A stretch of DNA of 64,000 nucleotides, taken from assembly GCA_032719365.1 (NCBI GenBank), contig CM064866.1, positions 4,879,781 through 4,943,780 on the forward strand, in the 5' to 3' direction. The notes under the pieces were generated by a model. The model did not search any database, was not told the origin of the DNA, and was given only the letters and a program-made list of their open reading frames with translations. Source of the stretch: Prinsepia uniflora (taxonomy: Eukaryota > Streptophyta > Magnoliopsida > Rosales > Rosaceae). The stretch's first letter is position 1. The number at the start of each line of letters is the position of its first letter. Positions 23,831-36,879 of this stretch are shown one piece after another. The position numbers and the translations under genes are program-made.

Positions 23831-24738
23831 AAAAAATCCTCAATACTCACTTCTGAAAATTACTTCTGAAAATTTTAGTCCATTCACCTCAGATTCAACT
23901 TATAGAACAACTTGACAACAATGACTCTAATGCAATACATAATTCTCTTTTTTTTTATTTTTATTATATATTTAAATTTTACTCTTTGTAACTTTTGATA
24001 ATTGCGGATAAATCGTTTTTGGATAAATTGTTATTGGTCTAGGATCTAGTTGTCAAGTTTTGGACTAAGAGTAACACATAAATAGTTTGGGAGGTTCATA
24101 TTAATCTAATAATGAGGCAAAAGGGCCCTTGATTAAATCATTTCTTGTAGGGATAATTGTCATCCCACCCCACCAAACACGCAATATCTTCTAATATTAT
24201 CATCAATCATCATTATTATCATTTTTTATTTGTGAAAATCCCTTTATATCAAATTTAGTACAGAATATGGTTTGTATATAAAAAGAATTAATGTATATCT
24301 AATTAGTATTAGAACTTAGAAGAGTTGGGTCAGATCGACCTTACCATGACCCAAAAGCATGCAATGAAAGTGGGTCCAAACCAACTTACAATGGCCCACC
24401 AAAAGAATGAGACGGAACCCTGAGTCCAATCCAACTTATTATGATCCTAAAACACACATTATTATTATATTCCTATTACAAGAGTTAATAATCAATAGAC
24501 AAGGATCAAAATTAACCCCCAAAAAAAAAAGCGGAAAGAAAGACAGGCCTTATCATCTAAGTATAAAGTTCTCTATTACAGAACCTGAACAAGAACACAA
24601 TAACTCTTACCATGACAACATTTAACTATATGACATAAACAACGGATATTTACGGTATTTAATTTGCAGCAATACAACAAAATGTTTATAAGATTCTTGA
24701 CAAATTTTGCAGAATTGGGAGGAGCCATTGACATAATA
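23831..24738. other. AT-rich spacer and 3' flank of the LHT8-like gene
   Basis: I see no gene. The right end (about 24580-24738) is probably the 3' UTR of the minus-strand transporter; the rest is AT-rich with homopolymer runs. Confidence 0.5.
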
Positions 24739-27700
24739 TCAATTCGGTGGCTTGAAGAACTTGAGTTTAAGTCCACTGTTGACCATGCTCCACACGCCTC
24801 CGATCGAAAAGGCCAAACTGAAGCCAATCCCCAGCCAACCCAAGATCCAATGGAAATACCAGTTGAAGCTGTACTTGGTGGGTTTTTTGATAAGAACCCA
24901 CATGAAGCAAGGGTATGCAAATGTTACTGGAAGTGTGAGTCCTCCTAGTAGCCCTGCAAGGCTGGAGAGAAACGGGAGTGCCACTCCTATGAAGAAGTTA
25001 ATGAATCCGTAGAAAACACGGAAACCAGACCGGACCCAAATGGAACAAGGGCGGTTGGTACGACTGGTGTAACCAGCTTCGAAACTGTCAAATACCGGCA
25101 TTGAGTATATCTGGAAGCTGCTCAGACAATTGAACACAACTAGCAGGAAGCACATTGCAAGGAGGCCTCTCGCGATGTCATGGCTGTGGAATCCGTATAA
25201 TGCGTTGAGCATCCCTCCTGAAGGCATCTGTAGCAAAACACATGATCAACGAGACTGCAAAATGAAACCAGATATGAAAGTCGACGTATTATTAAGTCAT
25301 CCAAACTACCGACTTACAAGGTTTCCATAAGCCCAGAAGCCTCCAATTGCAACTGGGAACAGACACATAGCAATGAAGAAGTAGGCAACCTTGGCTCCTC
25401 TCCACATGGGCACGTGTGCCGGGTGCTTAAAGGTTGATGGCATTGTTGCCTAAACCGGGTAAAAGAAAATTCCATGAGATTAAAAGTACAAATTCATAGC
25501 TTAAGTAACTACTGATGTTACTATGACAGAGTACATACCTGAATCTCTAGAACTAGATTGTGCCCTCTGAAGGCAAAGGCTACAATACCAAGAGCATTCA
25601 AGACGGAAAAGACAGAAGCAGAAGAGGATGGCAATGAAATGGGTTCATAAGAGATTGTGGGTGGCCGCGGCTGGCTTACAGAGAGGACCCAGACCATGGT
25701 GGAGTAAGTTATGGCTGTGACCGCCCCTACGAGGGAAAGTCCAGCAATTGAATTGAGGTTTGGGAGCTGAGATAGAACGATACATAGTGACGTGAACACT
25801 AGATACCACTCTACTGTTGTTAGGGGATTTGATGAACAAAGAGGACCACAAACAATCTGGAAAAATAGTTTCATGGTCTCTCCTCCTATGAGGATTAAAG
25901 CTGTTGCAGTTCCTGCTGATAGATACACAGTCGGGAAGAGAGCAAGCCAAACTCCCAATCTTTCCCCTGCCAAAAATAAACATATATGCCACCATGTTAC
26001 TTTCTCATTTTTTTCATAGTATCCACTCCAAGCTAAACATATGAGTCGCAAGAGTACTTTGGCTTTCTACATGCTGGACTGTCACCTTTGGAAAAGCGTT
26101 GATATTATTGTCGCCACCAAAACGTAGTATTTGTAACCACAATATTGATTCTCCGGTTTTCAATAAAGACTTGGACATCATGCACAAAGAATTTCTACAT
26201 AATGATGGAGCTAAAGGCCTAACCAATGGAGCTATTGTTCATTATGTGACAGACAAATACCATGTGGTTTTTCGTAACTTGAGAGTTAGTCTTACCAAAT
26301 GCGGCTTGTGCAAGCTCCACATATCTGTTGTACCTCTTTCCTGGAACCGCTTCATGAAGCTGAACTAGAATCCACAGTGTGTACAGTTGCCAGAAGTAGG
26401 CTATGGTTAAGGACAGTGTTCCCCAACTCCTGTGGACATAATCAAACACCCAAACCCAGTCAATTCATTCCAAGGATTTGGAAATTTTAAAAAAACTTTA
26501 TACGCAGGTTTCTTAAGTTTATTCTAATGCCAAAAACTCAAACTCTATAAAGGTTTACTACATCTATCATATAGTACTCATGGGTCATGGCCAACACAAT
26601 TTGAAAACTGAAGCGTAGCTAATTTCTCACAAAATAAAAAAATATGATTAACCAAAATGTTGATGATAAACAGAGTAAATTACTTCTGTAATGATTAATG
26701 AAGAGATAGACAAGTGAGACTAAAAACATATGTATAAAGGTACCTTCTTTTATTTCAGTTATTCACGATATATGAGGATCGGTGAGATCCAGAGTCTACT
26801 AATCTTGTATTGTTTTCAATTTATATAAATTAAAAAGAACAAAAAATAACTAAACTAAAGTAAAATAGAATAAAAGAACCCATATTTTATTAATCTCTCA
26901 AAAAAGAATAAGAAAATCATGAGTGACCCCAGTAATATATTTCTACGATATTTGAATTAGTGGAAAAGCAAAAGATAAAGGGCAGAAGTGACATGCCTCA
27001 AGGTCAAGGATGTTCTGCATTTACTTTTTGAAATCAAAACAATGATCATATTCAATAAATGAAATGACTTTACCGGCGGTATAGACCCACAAAGCCATAA
27101 ACTTTAGTCAAATTCCTCCCGCCACCATGTGAGAGAGGAGCAGAATCAACAGACAGAGATACTAAAAACCGAAAAAAAACATTTCGAGAGCGACCCATCA
27201 CTGATATTAATTAGTAATATTGTAGAAAAGCCGCAAGCATCAAGCAAAAAACGCCAAGAAACATAAATCCAAAGCTAAATGAGAACAGGACAACTAAGCA
27301 TGAATTAATGAAGACTGAGCTAAAAAGGAGAAATGGGTAATTAAGACGAGTAAATGTGAGTAGGAATTAATTAATTACCAGCCGAGAAAGGAGAAGGCGA
27401 CCGGCAGTACCAAGGCCTGGAAGCCAACGCCGGCGTTGAGGTTATGAAACGCGGCATAGTGAGCATTGCCGTTGCGGGACTCGGTGATGGGAAGCCAAGC
27501 GTCCTGAGGGTTGAGCTTGGTGAGGTGGCCCACCTCCTCCAAGTAACCCTTCATGTTGATAAGCACCTTCTTCATCGGCGTCCCAATGGGGCTCAAGAAC
27601 CTCGGCGATATAAACGACGTCGGAGTCCACGCCGACGAAGATTTCGCCTCCTTGGACGGCGGCCGAGGCGACCTCTGTCCAGATGGCGTCTGTATCTCCG

Positions 27701-27764
27701 GCGTGGATACCCCGCGCGGGGTCGCCGGAATGGATATCAGCTCCGTCTCTGGCCTCTCGTCCAT
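24739..27764 (-). CDS. LHT8: Lysine/histidine transporter-like 8 amino-acid permease
   Basis: An AAAP-family (Aa_trans) membrane permease, predicted to move amino acids with protons; the substrate of LHT8 itself is uncertain. Five exons: 27379-27764, 26296-26429, 25539-25966, 25318-25449 and 24739-25227. All junctions are GT-AG and all phases agree, giving 522 residues against about 520 in Arabidopsis LHT8. The N-terminus MDERPETELISIPATPRG and the C-terminus GLKLKFFKPPN match LHT8 closely. Other family segments are LVQLHEAVPGKRYNRY, YLSAGTATALILIGGETMK and IAFAFRGHNLVLEIQ-like. About ten hydrophobic segments follow a soluble N-terminus of some 90 residues rich in Pro, Ser and Thr. No stop or frameshift is seen, so the gene looks functional. 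Confidence 0.95.
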
Positions 27765-27814
27765 TTTCGAATGCCCTTGAAACTGTTGGAGTAAATGCGT
27801 CTGCGAAACTTCTC

Positions 27815-27820
27815 TTTATA
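27815..27820 (-). promoter_or_regulatory. Possible TATA box of the LHT8-like gene
   Basis: On the minus strand this reads TATAAA within CTTTTATAAAGAG, about 50 bases before the ATG. If used, the 5' UTR would be only about 20 bases, so this is tentative. Confidence 0.35.
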
Positions 27821-27904
27821 AAAGAGGCCCTGAGGAGGAGTAGCAGGAGCAAAGTGGTACGAGAAGCTCAACTTTCCCTATTGTCCTCTCCCCTGTGGCT
27901 ATAA

Positions 27905-30475
27905 TCTCATTATTTTTTTTTCTTGGGTTCTCTTTTCTTTTTTGCTTTCAGTGTGTGTCGGAAGCGCAGCGATTACAGTTCGAAATGTGGGGCCTTTGAG
28001 TGAGTGTTCGAGTGATAGCTGACTGCTGACTGCTGACTGCTGACTGCTAACTGCTCAAATGAAACATTTTGGTACGAAACAAGAATCATGTGACGAGCTT
28101 CAAATTGAGCATAAAATTCTGCATTATTCTTACTATTAACATTTAACATTCAAATTTTTATCTTTTTAAATTATTACAAGAAAATTGAAGCCAAGAGTAG
28201 AAGTGAGTATTGTTTTGTAGGACGAGAAATGTTTGCGCCTATTTTAGAATGAATGTGCTTATTTCTTATAATTGATTATTGAATATTTTTTATTCAAATA
28301 TATTATTCAAAATATATATTTTTTTATTAATTATTGAATATTCTTTATTCAAATATATAGAAAGATGGAGACTATTCGATAATCAATTATGACAGAATGA
28401 GCCACTTTTCTAAACTAATTGTAAGTATTTTTCGATTAATTATTAATACATATTATAATGATTACTAATATTTAATTTATGCAATATATTATGAGTTAAT
28501 ATCTTAATTAGGAAATTTAACCATATCTTTTATCTAATTTTTTTTTTAAGTACGATCTTATCTTTTTATCTATAATATAACAACACAACGAGTCGGGAGT
28601 AAAATACTACTTAATAATTTCTTCTTAACAGATAGCGCATTGCAGTGGATGAACGGTTGTGATGATGAGGCGTGTTGTTTTGGTCAAGGAGTGAAAGCAT
28701 CGTGCGTCGGTGAATGATGATTTTTATTTGAGATGGGTCGCCCTCGCCGTAGTAGGCCCTCCCTCCGGAATGTTAGGTTCTTGCAGGAAAGGAGTGACGC
28801 GTGGCGATGGGAGAGGTGATCATTGGCCACTGTTGGCGTGTGAAAAGACATTAACTTGAGTCATCTTTTACCCCTCTCACAAGTTACGACTCCTATGCAA
28901 GTAATGCATGCATACCCAATGACTGCAAAACTCTTATTTTTACCATGGTAAAAATTAAAAAAAAAAAGAAATACTACGAAACGTATACAACAACTAGTAA
29001 TGTTGGCGCGTGATTGACGTGCACTATTCAGTGGAGGCTCCATACTATTATTACTTACATTCTGCGATCTTACTAATAGATTTAAGTTCATTTTTTTTCT
29101 CTAGAGAAGTAAATTTGGATGCTCTTGTTACAGTTAGCCGCATTAAGTAATCTCCTTACTTTTGGATCCACTTAGCTCCACATGTTATTTCTAAGGCCTT
29201 TAGTCTTTACTGATTTTACAAATTTTACCATTTTGCGTACCGATTACATTGCAAACCCAAAGCATTTTATCATCCATTTTCAACAATAACTATGCTACAA
29301 ACTCAAAACTATTTTATTTATGTACTTTCTTAGTTAATTTTCAATCACAATACCATTCATTTTAACTGACTCGTATGATATGTCTTCCTTATATTTTTTA
29401 TCGAGCTTTTTTTTTTACTTTATGGGTATCTTTATATCTTATTTTACTCTATATTTCTATATTTTATGTTGCACTTTACCTTAAATCATTATTGTTAATT
29501 TAACTACAAGTTAAATTATATTATAATATATTGTAAGATGAAATGATTAGAATCGAAATAATGAGGATCAAAATCAAAGAAGACTTAAAACAAGGGGACA
29601 AAAACGTAATATGGCCGAAGCGTCTGGCGATTCGCGTGAGGTTGGGGTTCACAAGAAGCTGGGAATGGCCCCGCAGCAGTCCATCGTATGTGGATGGCAG
29701 TGGCGGTAACTTTGCACAAAACGGTAAAATCTATTATAGTAACATAAATACAGGAGGCAAAATGCCAGATTTACCCGACATAACCCACGTGCCTCTTTCT
29801 CGCGTTCTCCGCTAGTGCGACCTGCGAGGGATTTTTTTAACTCATTTTTTTATTTCATATTTCGGTAAAAGTAAACGTAAAAGTAAATTGTTTTTTTTTA
29901 TTCTTTATTTTCAACAAATGGTTGGTTGGACTCTCAAGTGAAATTTGACTGTCACGCATTGGAAATAAACTGATTATAGTAACGCATGCAAACAGCTCAA
30001 CCACGCGTATTAATGAATGCGTTCATTATCGCATATGATAATGATTTATATTTATTTATAGAAAGAAAAAAAGATAATGATTCATATTTTGAATTTCAAT
30101 TATTAGTTTCCAAAAATAAAATGATTCATGTCCTGCAAAATTGCAATGATTTTTGTCCACCACAAAGCCAAAGCGCAGGCAGGGATTAATGTTCATGGGC
30201 CACAGAGTTTTTCTTTTTTGGTCAGTCCTGCCGGAAGCTTAGCCGTCCACTGTTCCTTTTGGTCGTAACAAGTTGTTTATACTTTATAGAGCCAATTACA
30301 ACTTCAATATTATATATTTTACAGTCAATTTCAGATTTATACGTAATATTTTTAAATTTCATTTTAGTATCCTAATTTTTTAAATATGATAGCTTAATAT
30401 TTTTAAATTTCATTTTAGTATCCTAATTTCATTTTAGTACTGTGTCCATTCCATTTTGACGAATCACAGTATCGA
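27905..30475. other. Intergenic spacer
   Basis: No gene I can support. It contains a TGACTGC heptamer run at about 28018-28052 and AT-rich repeats near 28260-28380. A GC-richer stretch at 28640-28850 and an open frame at 29543-29815 have no recognisable domain. Confidence 0.5.
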
Positions 30476-30479
30476 ACAC

Positions 30480-30807
30480 GCAAGAAGGCCTCTCACACTC
30501 AACCTCAAATATAATGCGTAGTCTCATCCACCTTAATTTCAAGCCTTTCCAATCATACACATCGCCGTTCCGCCCGATCGAGCGGTCAGGCTCCTCCTCA
30601 ACTCAGTTGACGCCATTGAACAATACGGCTAGCGCCTTGAGTGTCACGGCGTAGAGAGGGCTTCTATCAGAGAGCTCAGATTTGGAGCCGTCATCAAAGA
30701 AGAGATTTCTCTTGCCGATGTGTTCCGACATGGCATGGTACTAAGAGGGTGGTGACGTGGTGGTGGGCGAAGGCATTTGGGAGCCTAAGCTTGACCTCGA
30801 CCTCCAT
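30480..30807 (-). pseudogene. TTM3-like CYTH-domain gene fragment, broken
   Basis: On the minus strand the start at 30807 reads MEVEVKLRLPNAFAHHHVTT, the characteristic N-terminus of plant triphosphate tunnel metalloenzyme 3 (CYTH domain: ExExK motif, tripolyphosphatase activity). After about 35 residues the frame shifts. The next frame gives RNLFFDDGSKSELSDRSPLY, then FNGVN, a stop and VEEEPDRSIG, matching the family's NTFFD...LS and GxSRVEEDEE regions. Then the middle of the domain is missing, and DWKGLKL plus FEVECE-like pieces follow near 30490-30560. With no intron, a frameshift, a stop and an internal deletion, this is a dead copy, perhaps processed. Confidence 0.65.
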
Positions 30808-31206
30808 GGAAACGTGAGCATAAAGCGGGTGGATCTAAATTGAGGAAGAATTTTTTTTTTCTTTCTGCATAAATGTATTAATTAATTTTCTATATAGTTT
30901 TTCTATTTTTAATTTTTAAATTGATTATTTTACTGTTTACATCTCAATACTTTGCAATTTCTCACCAAAGCAAACACAATTTTATTAAGAATATTTCAAT
31001 TTTATTGAGGATACATCTCTTATAGTAGTTGAACAAACAAGTTTACATCTCCAAGGTTATGCCTTAGAGCTGAAGTTGCTCTAGCAAAAACAATTATTAA
31101 TGGATATATTATCCCAAGGTCTAATATTTTATCCAGATTAGCTTACTAATTATTTGCAGACAACCCTAATCATAGAATCGAAACAACTAAACCATCCTGT
31201 GGTAAG

Positions 31207-34200
31207 CTAGTTTCTTGGCTTGATGTGAGCTAGCAAAGGATAGAGTTTGCGAGTGGTGAGCATAGCAGTAACTACATTACTATTTTCTTTCTTTTCAACT
31301 CCCAACCGCCACTCAAACTCTTGCACCGTCCTACCAATGACGGTGCGGGCTATGAGCATTGCCTGAAGAGACCCAACACACATCCTCCTTCCAGCCCCAA
31401 AATTCAAGGTCCACTGCAAATCCGCCGCCGGATCATATTTCTCATTGTTCAGAAATCTTTCCGGCTTCCATTCCTCCGGACTTTCCCATTCGTTCTTGTC
31501 CATGTTACACCCGTATATATTAATAGCAATCTGCATGTTTATTAATTGCAATTTAGTATTATTGATAAAGTGGACTTATTACATATAACAAGACTAAGCT
31601 GATTTTTATGACAAAAAAAAATTTAGTGCATATAAAATAGAATAAATTGACTTGGGATACAACCTAAGTTGCATTCTCTGCAGATCCGTTCCTGATATTG
31701 AGTATCGACCTAACTCTCTATAAGAGTCAAATTAGAGACCTCTCACCTAACGTAAGTATGAAAAGAAATGCTAGTAGAACATAGAAATAAGTGGCCAAAA
31801 AGAAAGATTATTAGTTACCTGAGTTCCAGCAGGAACATAGTATCCTCCTAATTGGGTATCTTCATGCACATATCTTAAAGGAATTATTGGAACTGGACTG
31901 TGCTTCCTTAAAGTTTCATGGAAAACAGCATTCAAATATGGTAACTGGGACAAGTGTTCCTCGGTAATCTTGTCTGATCCGCAAACACTTCTTATTTCTT
32001 CGTAAAGACGTTTCTGTTATGCATTGAGAAAATTTAAACAAAAGATTTTGAATATTCATATTATGAAAACAGAATTGCGTTGACGGAGGCAGACAAATAT
32101 TATTATGTACCTGATGTTTGGGATGATTAGCGAGTTCATACATAGCCCATTCTACTGTTACCAATGTGGTATCGGATGTGCCTATAATTGTCTCCCACAG
32201 CAACATAGCTATTTGCTCCATTGTAAGTGTTTTTGCTTCACTAAGCAAATACTTTATGTAACAATTTATTTCCTGCTATAACAAGATATGTACGCACTTG
32301 AAATTAAAGAAGAAAAGAAAAATTAACGATCGACATATAAGTTTATTCAATAAATCGTCTTATAATTTATAAATTAGGGCATAGTTACGCATCACATACC
32401 TCTCTAAGGCAATTCCTTTCTTGTGCTCATTGATGAGGGCGTGCATGACAGCTTTTCGACGAACATAGAGCCTTTGAATTTTCATGTCAAAGGTCTTATT
32501 GGGAAGCCATGTAAGGTAAGGGAAGAAATCCCTCCAATCAACCTCAATGGCTCCCTCCATTATGTCAAGAACCAAAGCCTTAAAGATCTCATCTCTTGAC
32601 AATGTACCACCAAGTTCCTCCACATAGACGGAGTCTTTTACATCCTTTCCTATGGCCTCCACATAAAAATTTAAAATTTAATGCTTTACGCACAAGGAAA
32701 TATAGAAACAAAATTTCATCACAACTAAAAATAATCTAAGGACAAAAACTTCAACAAATAATAAAAAATAACTCTATACCAAGTTTGAAATTTATACAAT
32801 GCCCTTAATTAATATAAACTTAGAGTTTAGTCCTGAGGTTTTTACGTATACTAGCAAAACACCCCCTCCCTAAATTAGGCCTCGTCATTGGGCCGGGTCG
32901 GGCAAGCCCGGCCCAAAATTTTTGGGCTTGGGCCGGGCCGGACCTATTTCATAATTTGAAAAATACCGGGCCGGGTCGGGCGGGCTTGATCATAAATATG
33001 AAAGCCCATGCTCTTTGTCGGGCCGGGTTTGGGCCGGGGTTTTATCGGACTTTACGGGTCGGGCCTACTAAGCCCACTTGGGCCGGGCCTACTAAGCCCA
33101 TTTGTACTTACCTAATTGTAAAAAAAAAAAAGTTAGTTGAGCTTAAATATTATTATCGAATATTGAAATAAGCTAAGGAGGGGTACTATTGGATTTGGAG
33201 AATTGACTTAACGTTTAGACCATAAAGCCGAGATAGGATAAGGAGGTCGATAAGAGAGTCAGAGACCTAGTGAGTTTTTTTGAATTTAGGGTTAGGGTTT
33301 GGTTTGGGCATTGAGCTTTTAAATGACACTAGGTTGAGATTTGGTTGGAGTTTTGGATTTTGGCTATGATAGTAGTAACAAAATTGGATTGGGTATCAAT
33401 TCTTAATTTATAATTATTTTATATTTTCGGGCTTATGGGTCGGGTTTACCTGGGCGGGTCGGGCTGGGCTTACCGGGCTTTATCGGGTTCGGGCCTAGCG
33501 GGCTTGAATACCCTAAGCCCAAGTCCAGCCCGTCAAAATGCGGACCGGGTCGGACTTTTTGTCATCGGGCCTATCGGGTACCCATAAGCCCGTGGGCTTC
33601 TGGGCCAAATGATGAGGGCTACCCTAAATCAACCAAGAGCAAACAAATAAATCACAAATTCACAATTCTAAAAAGGAAGGGTTTAGTCTTGGTTGAAAAA
33701 TAAAAAAGTTAATTATTATTTCATGTAAGTTTTGTTATAATTGTGCTATTTATTGTAGGTTTCTCTAATATGCATTTTTAATTTATTAATAATTATAATT
33801 CAAGTAAATTAAAGAACAAAATAATAAAAATCAAACACTTACTTGCTTTAGTGCAACTCCAAAGAGTTCAGACTCGAATATTTTCCTGAAATTCACAGCT
33901 TCTTTAGAGGAGTTGTTAACGTGAGCATGCAATCGGCTTACTACTCTTTCCCTCATGGTATCTCTGTGGTTTCGGTGTTGCTTCTGAATATTAATATACC
34001 AACCAAAAGTTATAAGGTTATTTATATACAAGATCAGTGGTCAAAAGCCAATCGATCAGTGTAATTTGAGTGCAAAAATTAACGATTTATGCAACACATT
34101 CCAAATGGCGGCCAGCATACCTCAATTTTGATATCTATGTATATTATATTGGTCAAAATATCTACCTGAGCATTTGGTCCAAGAACATTCGCGAGTACGA

Positions 34201-34751
34201 ATCGTTTTGCCATCTTGTGAAAATCGTCGTAATCGCTCATTGCAACCGAAGATTTATTCGAGCTGAGAATATTTATTGCCTTGGACATCTTTCTAGTTGA
34301 GATGGAAGAGAATCTTGTCACCATGGCCTGAAATGAGTCGTTCCATCAAACCACTATGCATGATATGGAATTATGGAACTGTCTCCTCCGATAGACTTTA
34401 GGACATATTAGTTTCTAACAATATTTATGTACATATAAAAATTTGAATTTGATTCCTATAATAAGAATAAATTGGCTGAGTTGCCAACGTATTCAAATGT
34501 TGACTTGTCCAAAATGACAATTTTGCTTGTGAAATTGACGGTGAATTATGATATTAGACGGAAATGAACAACTTGAAACAAAGTGGGGGTTTTAGGGGAC
34601 ATCTTAATATAAAATCGAGTTTAGAGTCCATTTTGAATTAAAGTTAATGTCCGGAGAGTATCTTCAGTAAAAAGCATAAAAGAAAAGTTGGATTCCACCA
34701 TTAATACATAAATTCGCTTATACTATATTCACTAGTATATGTGATATGATT

Positions 34752-34804
<53 letters not shown>

Positions 34805-35693
34805 ATCAAACTCATCTGAACCACGGTGGAAGGCCTCAGGCCTTATACAACCCAAAATTTAAGTTCAATTCCTATTTATAAGAGTCAAATGTCTACAATT
34901 GGGCGAAAAGTTTAAGTGCAATGAGATTGGTCCTATGAGTTTGATTTCTATTGTGGTGGGTCACACTATTTAATGGTGAGAAAAAGAAATAAAAACAACA
35001 ATAAAAATATAATGACCAATCGCATTATATTACATTCACTAGTTTAAGATTCCAGTAACATGATTCTTATATATATAAATCAAACTCACATGAACTACTA
35101 TGAAAGTGCTAAGAATACAATTCAACCCAATTATCTTTTACAATCAACGACAAATACTGGGAAAACTTGACAAATAAGGTAAAAATGTTCAATGAAAAAC
35201 TAAGAATACCTTTATCTATGATCAAGTCAATACGGAATTAATCACTTATAATCATATCTAAGGCTTAGCTCTCAAGTTTATGATTCATCCAAAAATCAAA
35301 CACTTTTGAGGTTAGGAGCAAGCCGCATCCCGAGCAGGAATTAGCCACACCTTTCACATATGGGGAATCTTGTGATATTTACCAATAAATAAATAATAAT
35401 ATATTCTTATATGTGAATTTAATTATAATTCTGTTAACACAGTTATCTCTCAAATTTTGCAAACCAAACAAAAAATTCCCTTTCAAATTAAAAATTAAAA
35501 TGAACCTCTCTGGCGACATGGGTGGAATTGAGAACGACGACGGTTAAAGCACCAGTCCTGATAGAATATATTGGTCCATACTTGTCAGCCCATTCTCTAA
35601 ATTTCTTGTAAGGCTTCTTCTCCTTGAGCTGCAGTAAATTCCCCACCACAGGCACTCCCGGTACAACTGAACACACAACCGCCCCACTTATCA

Positions 35694-35730
<37 letters not shown>

Positions 35731-36160
35731 TTCAAATTTCAACGTACTATTTAGATTATTCACCACTTATAATTATGCAAATTTAATACAAATGCCAGGA
35801 AAGAGGAGTATGAAGATCACTTCGAATATCTGACAAAGAAAAAAACTTAACCCACAGTTTCATACCCCTCTCATCATATATGGGAAGCTTTTCTCCGAAT
35901 GAGACATCAATGCCCTTAAAAAAGGGGGAAAAAAAAAGAGACATGAAACCGAAGCAAATTAGGGTTTATAGTATACCTGGGACATGAGGGAGTTTAGCAA
36001 ATGGTCCCTTATTCTGGTTGCTAAAGATGCTGATCCGCTTCATAAAATATACCAACAGTAACGAAAAGACACCCACTGCAACTGCAATTGCAGCTGGAGC
36101 TGGAATGTAAAAAGCTTCAAATTCATGAAGCGCCATATATTTTATGATACCAACGGCCAT
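31207..36160 (-). CDS. KO: ent-Kaurene oxidase-like cytochrome P450 (CYP701A type)
   Basis: KO oxidises ent-kaurene to ent-kaurenoic acid in gibberellin synthesis at the plastid envelope/ER membrane. Eight exons, as expected for KO: 35977-36160, 35506-35666, 34166-34327, 33843-33983, 32396 or 32400-32656, 32111-32275, 31819-32013 and 31207-31530. Visible parts are a hydrophobic anchor (about residues 15-40), VVPGVPVVGNLLQLKEKKP, EGAIEVDWRDFFPYL, the I-helix GTSDTT, ETLR of the ExxR motif, and the heme loop FGAGRRMCVG. The product is about 529-530 residues, against about 510 in Arabidopsis KO. One junction is odd: the best exon 5 donor (AG|GTATGTG) is out of phase with both exon 6 acceptors, and an in-frame join needs the weaker donor GTGATG. 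Identity is firm; whether the gene makes active enzyme is open. Confidence 0.85.
32876..33621. mobile_element. Non-autonomous hAT-like element in KO intron 4
   Basis: A 746-bp element with inverted ends (TAGGCCTCGTCATTGGGCC at the left; TAGCCCTCATCATTTGGCCC reading inward from the right) and a perfect 8-bp target duplication CCCTAAAT at 32868-32875 and 33622-33629. These are hAT-superfamily hallmarks. The interior is rich in GGGCCGGGC and CGGGCTT repeats and has no transposase frame, so it would need transposase from elsewhere. It lies in the KO intron between exons 4 and 5. Confidence 0.88.
34753..34801. repeat. (TA)n microsatellite in KO intron 2
   Basis: About 24 TA units in the intron between exons 2 and 3 of the KO-like gene. 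Confidence 0.95.
35696..35729. repeat. (AT)n microsatellite in KO intron 1
   Basis: About 16 AT units, starting roughly 30 bases upstream (in the gene's direction) of the exon 2 acceptor; length variation here could affect splicing. Confidence 0.95.
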
Positions 36161-36248
36161 TAATTCTCTCTTGATTTTCCAAGACTTGGCGAAAATATAT
36201 GTGCCTTCTCAATTTAACTTGTTACTCTATCGACAGACCCAATGGACA

Positions 36249-36256
36249 TATTTATA
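36249..36256 (-). promoter_or_regulatory. Probable TATA box of the KO-like gene
   Basis: On the minus strand this reads TATAAATA in the context CTTTATAAATATG, about 90 bases before the ATG at 36160. That leaves room for a 5' UTR of some 60 bases, a normal plant spacing. Confidence 0.6.
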
Positions 36257-36259
36257 AAG

Positions 36260-36875
36260 CAGAGATGCAAATCCGTCCGATGATGAATCGTTGATGATAA
36301 CTAATGAGAGTCGTGAATGAAGACAAGTTGATTGGTAGCATTTTGTTTTGTGGCTTCGGTGATACCACGTCGCCAATTATCGGTGCCTTTTTATTCAAAC
36401 TTTCTATTTTTCTTTTATATATTGACAATGGAATCATATTTTGTTAGATAATCACACGACCATCGAACCCAACACAAATTATTATTAATTGAAATGGACT
36501 CGAATAATTTTTGTAACATTATTATTGATTAAATGAAATATTTATCATGAGAATCATGAACTGGCTTGTTTAAATAACTAAACAATCTTCAATTTAAATG
36601 GTCAATTTGGAGCAAAGATAATCTTTGATGAACGAGGTATATATAATGTAAATAATTACTATTGTAAATTTTAATTATTAAAAAGTTAGAAAGAAAATGA
36701 AAACCCATTATGAATTATTATAACTGCAATTATTACACCTCATATGGCCATATCATTTTTGGATTCCAATTATGAATTTTTATAGAATATGAAATATTCA
36801 TGTTTTGCGGTGATTTTCTCTCTTCTTTTGTTTTTTTTTTAAGAGAAAAGTAAGCAAGAAAAACTACAAGGAAAT
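36260..36875. other. AT-rich spacer upstream of the KO-like gene
   Basis: I see no gene. The first few hundred bases presumably hold the KO promoter; beyond the TATA box no specific element can be named. Confidence 0.45.
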
Positions 36876-36879
36876 TAAA

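Noticed and set aside
29543..29815. 90-codon frame in the spacer upstream of KO
   Set aside because: No recognised domain or family; surrounded by AT-rich non-coding sequence.
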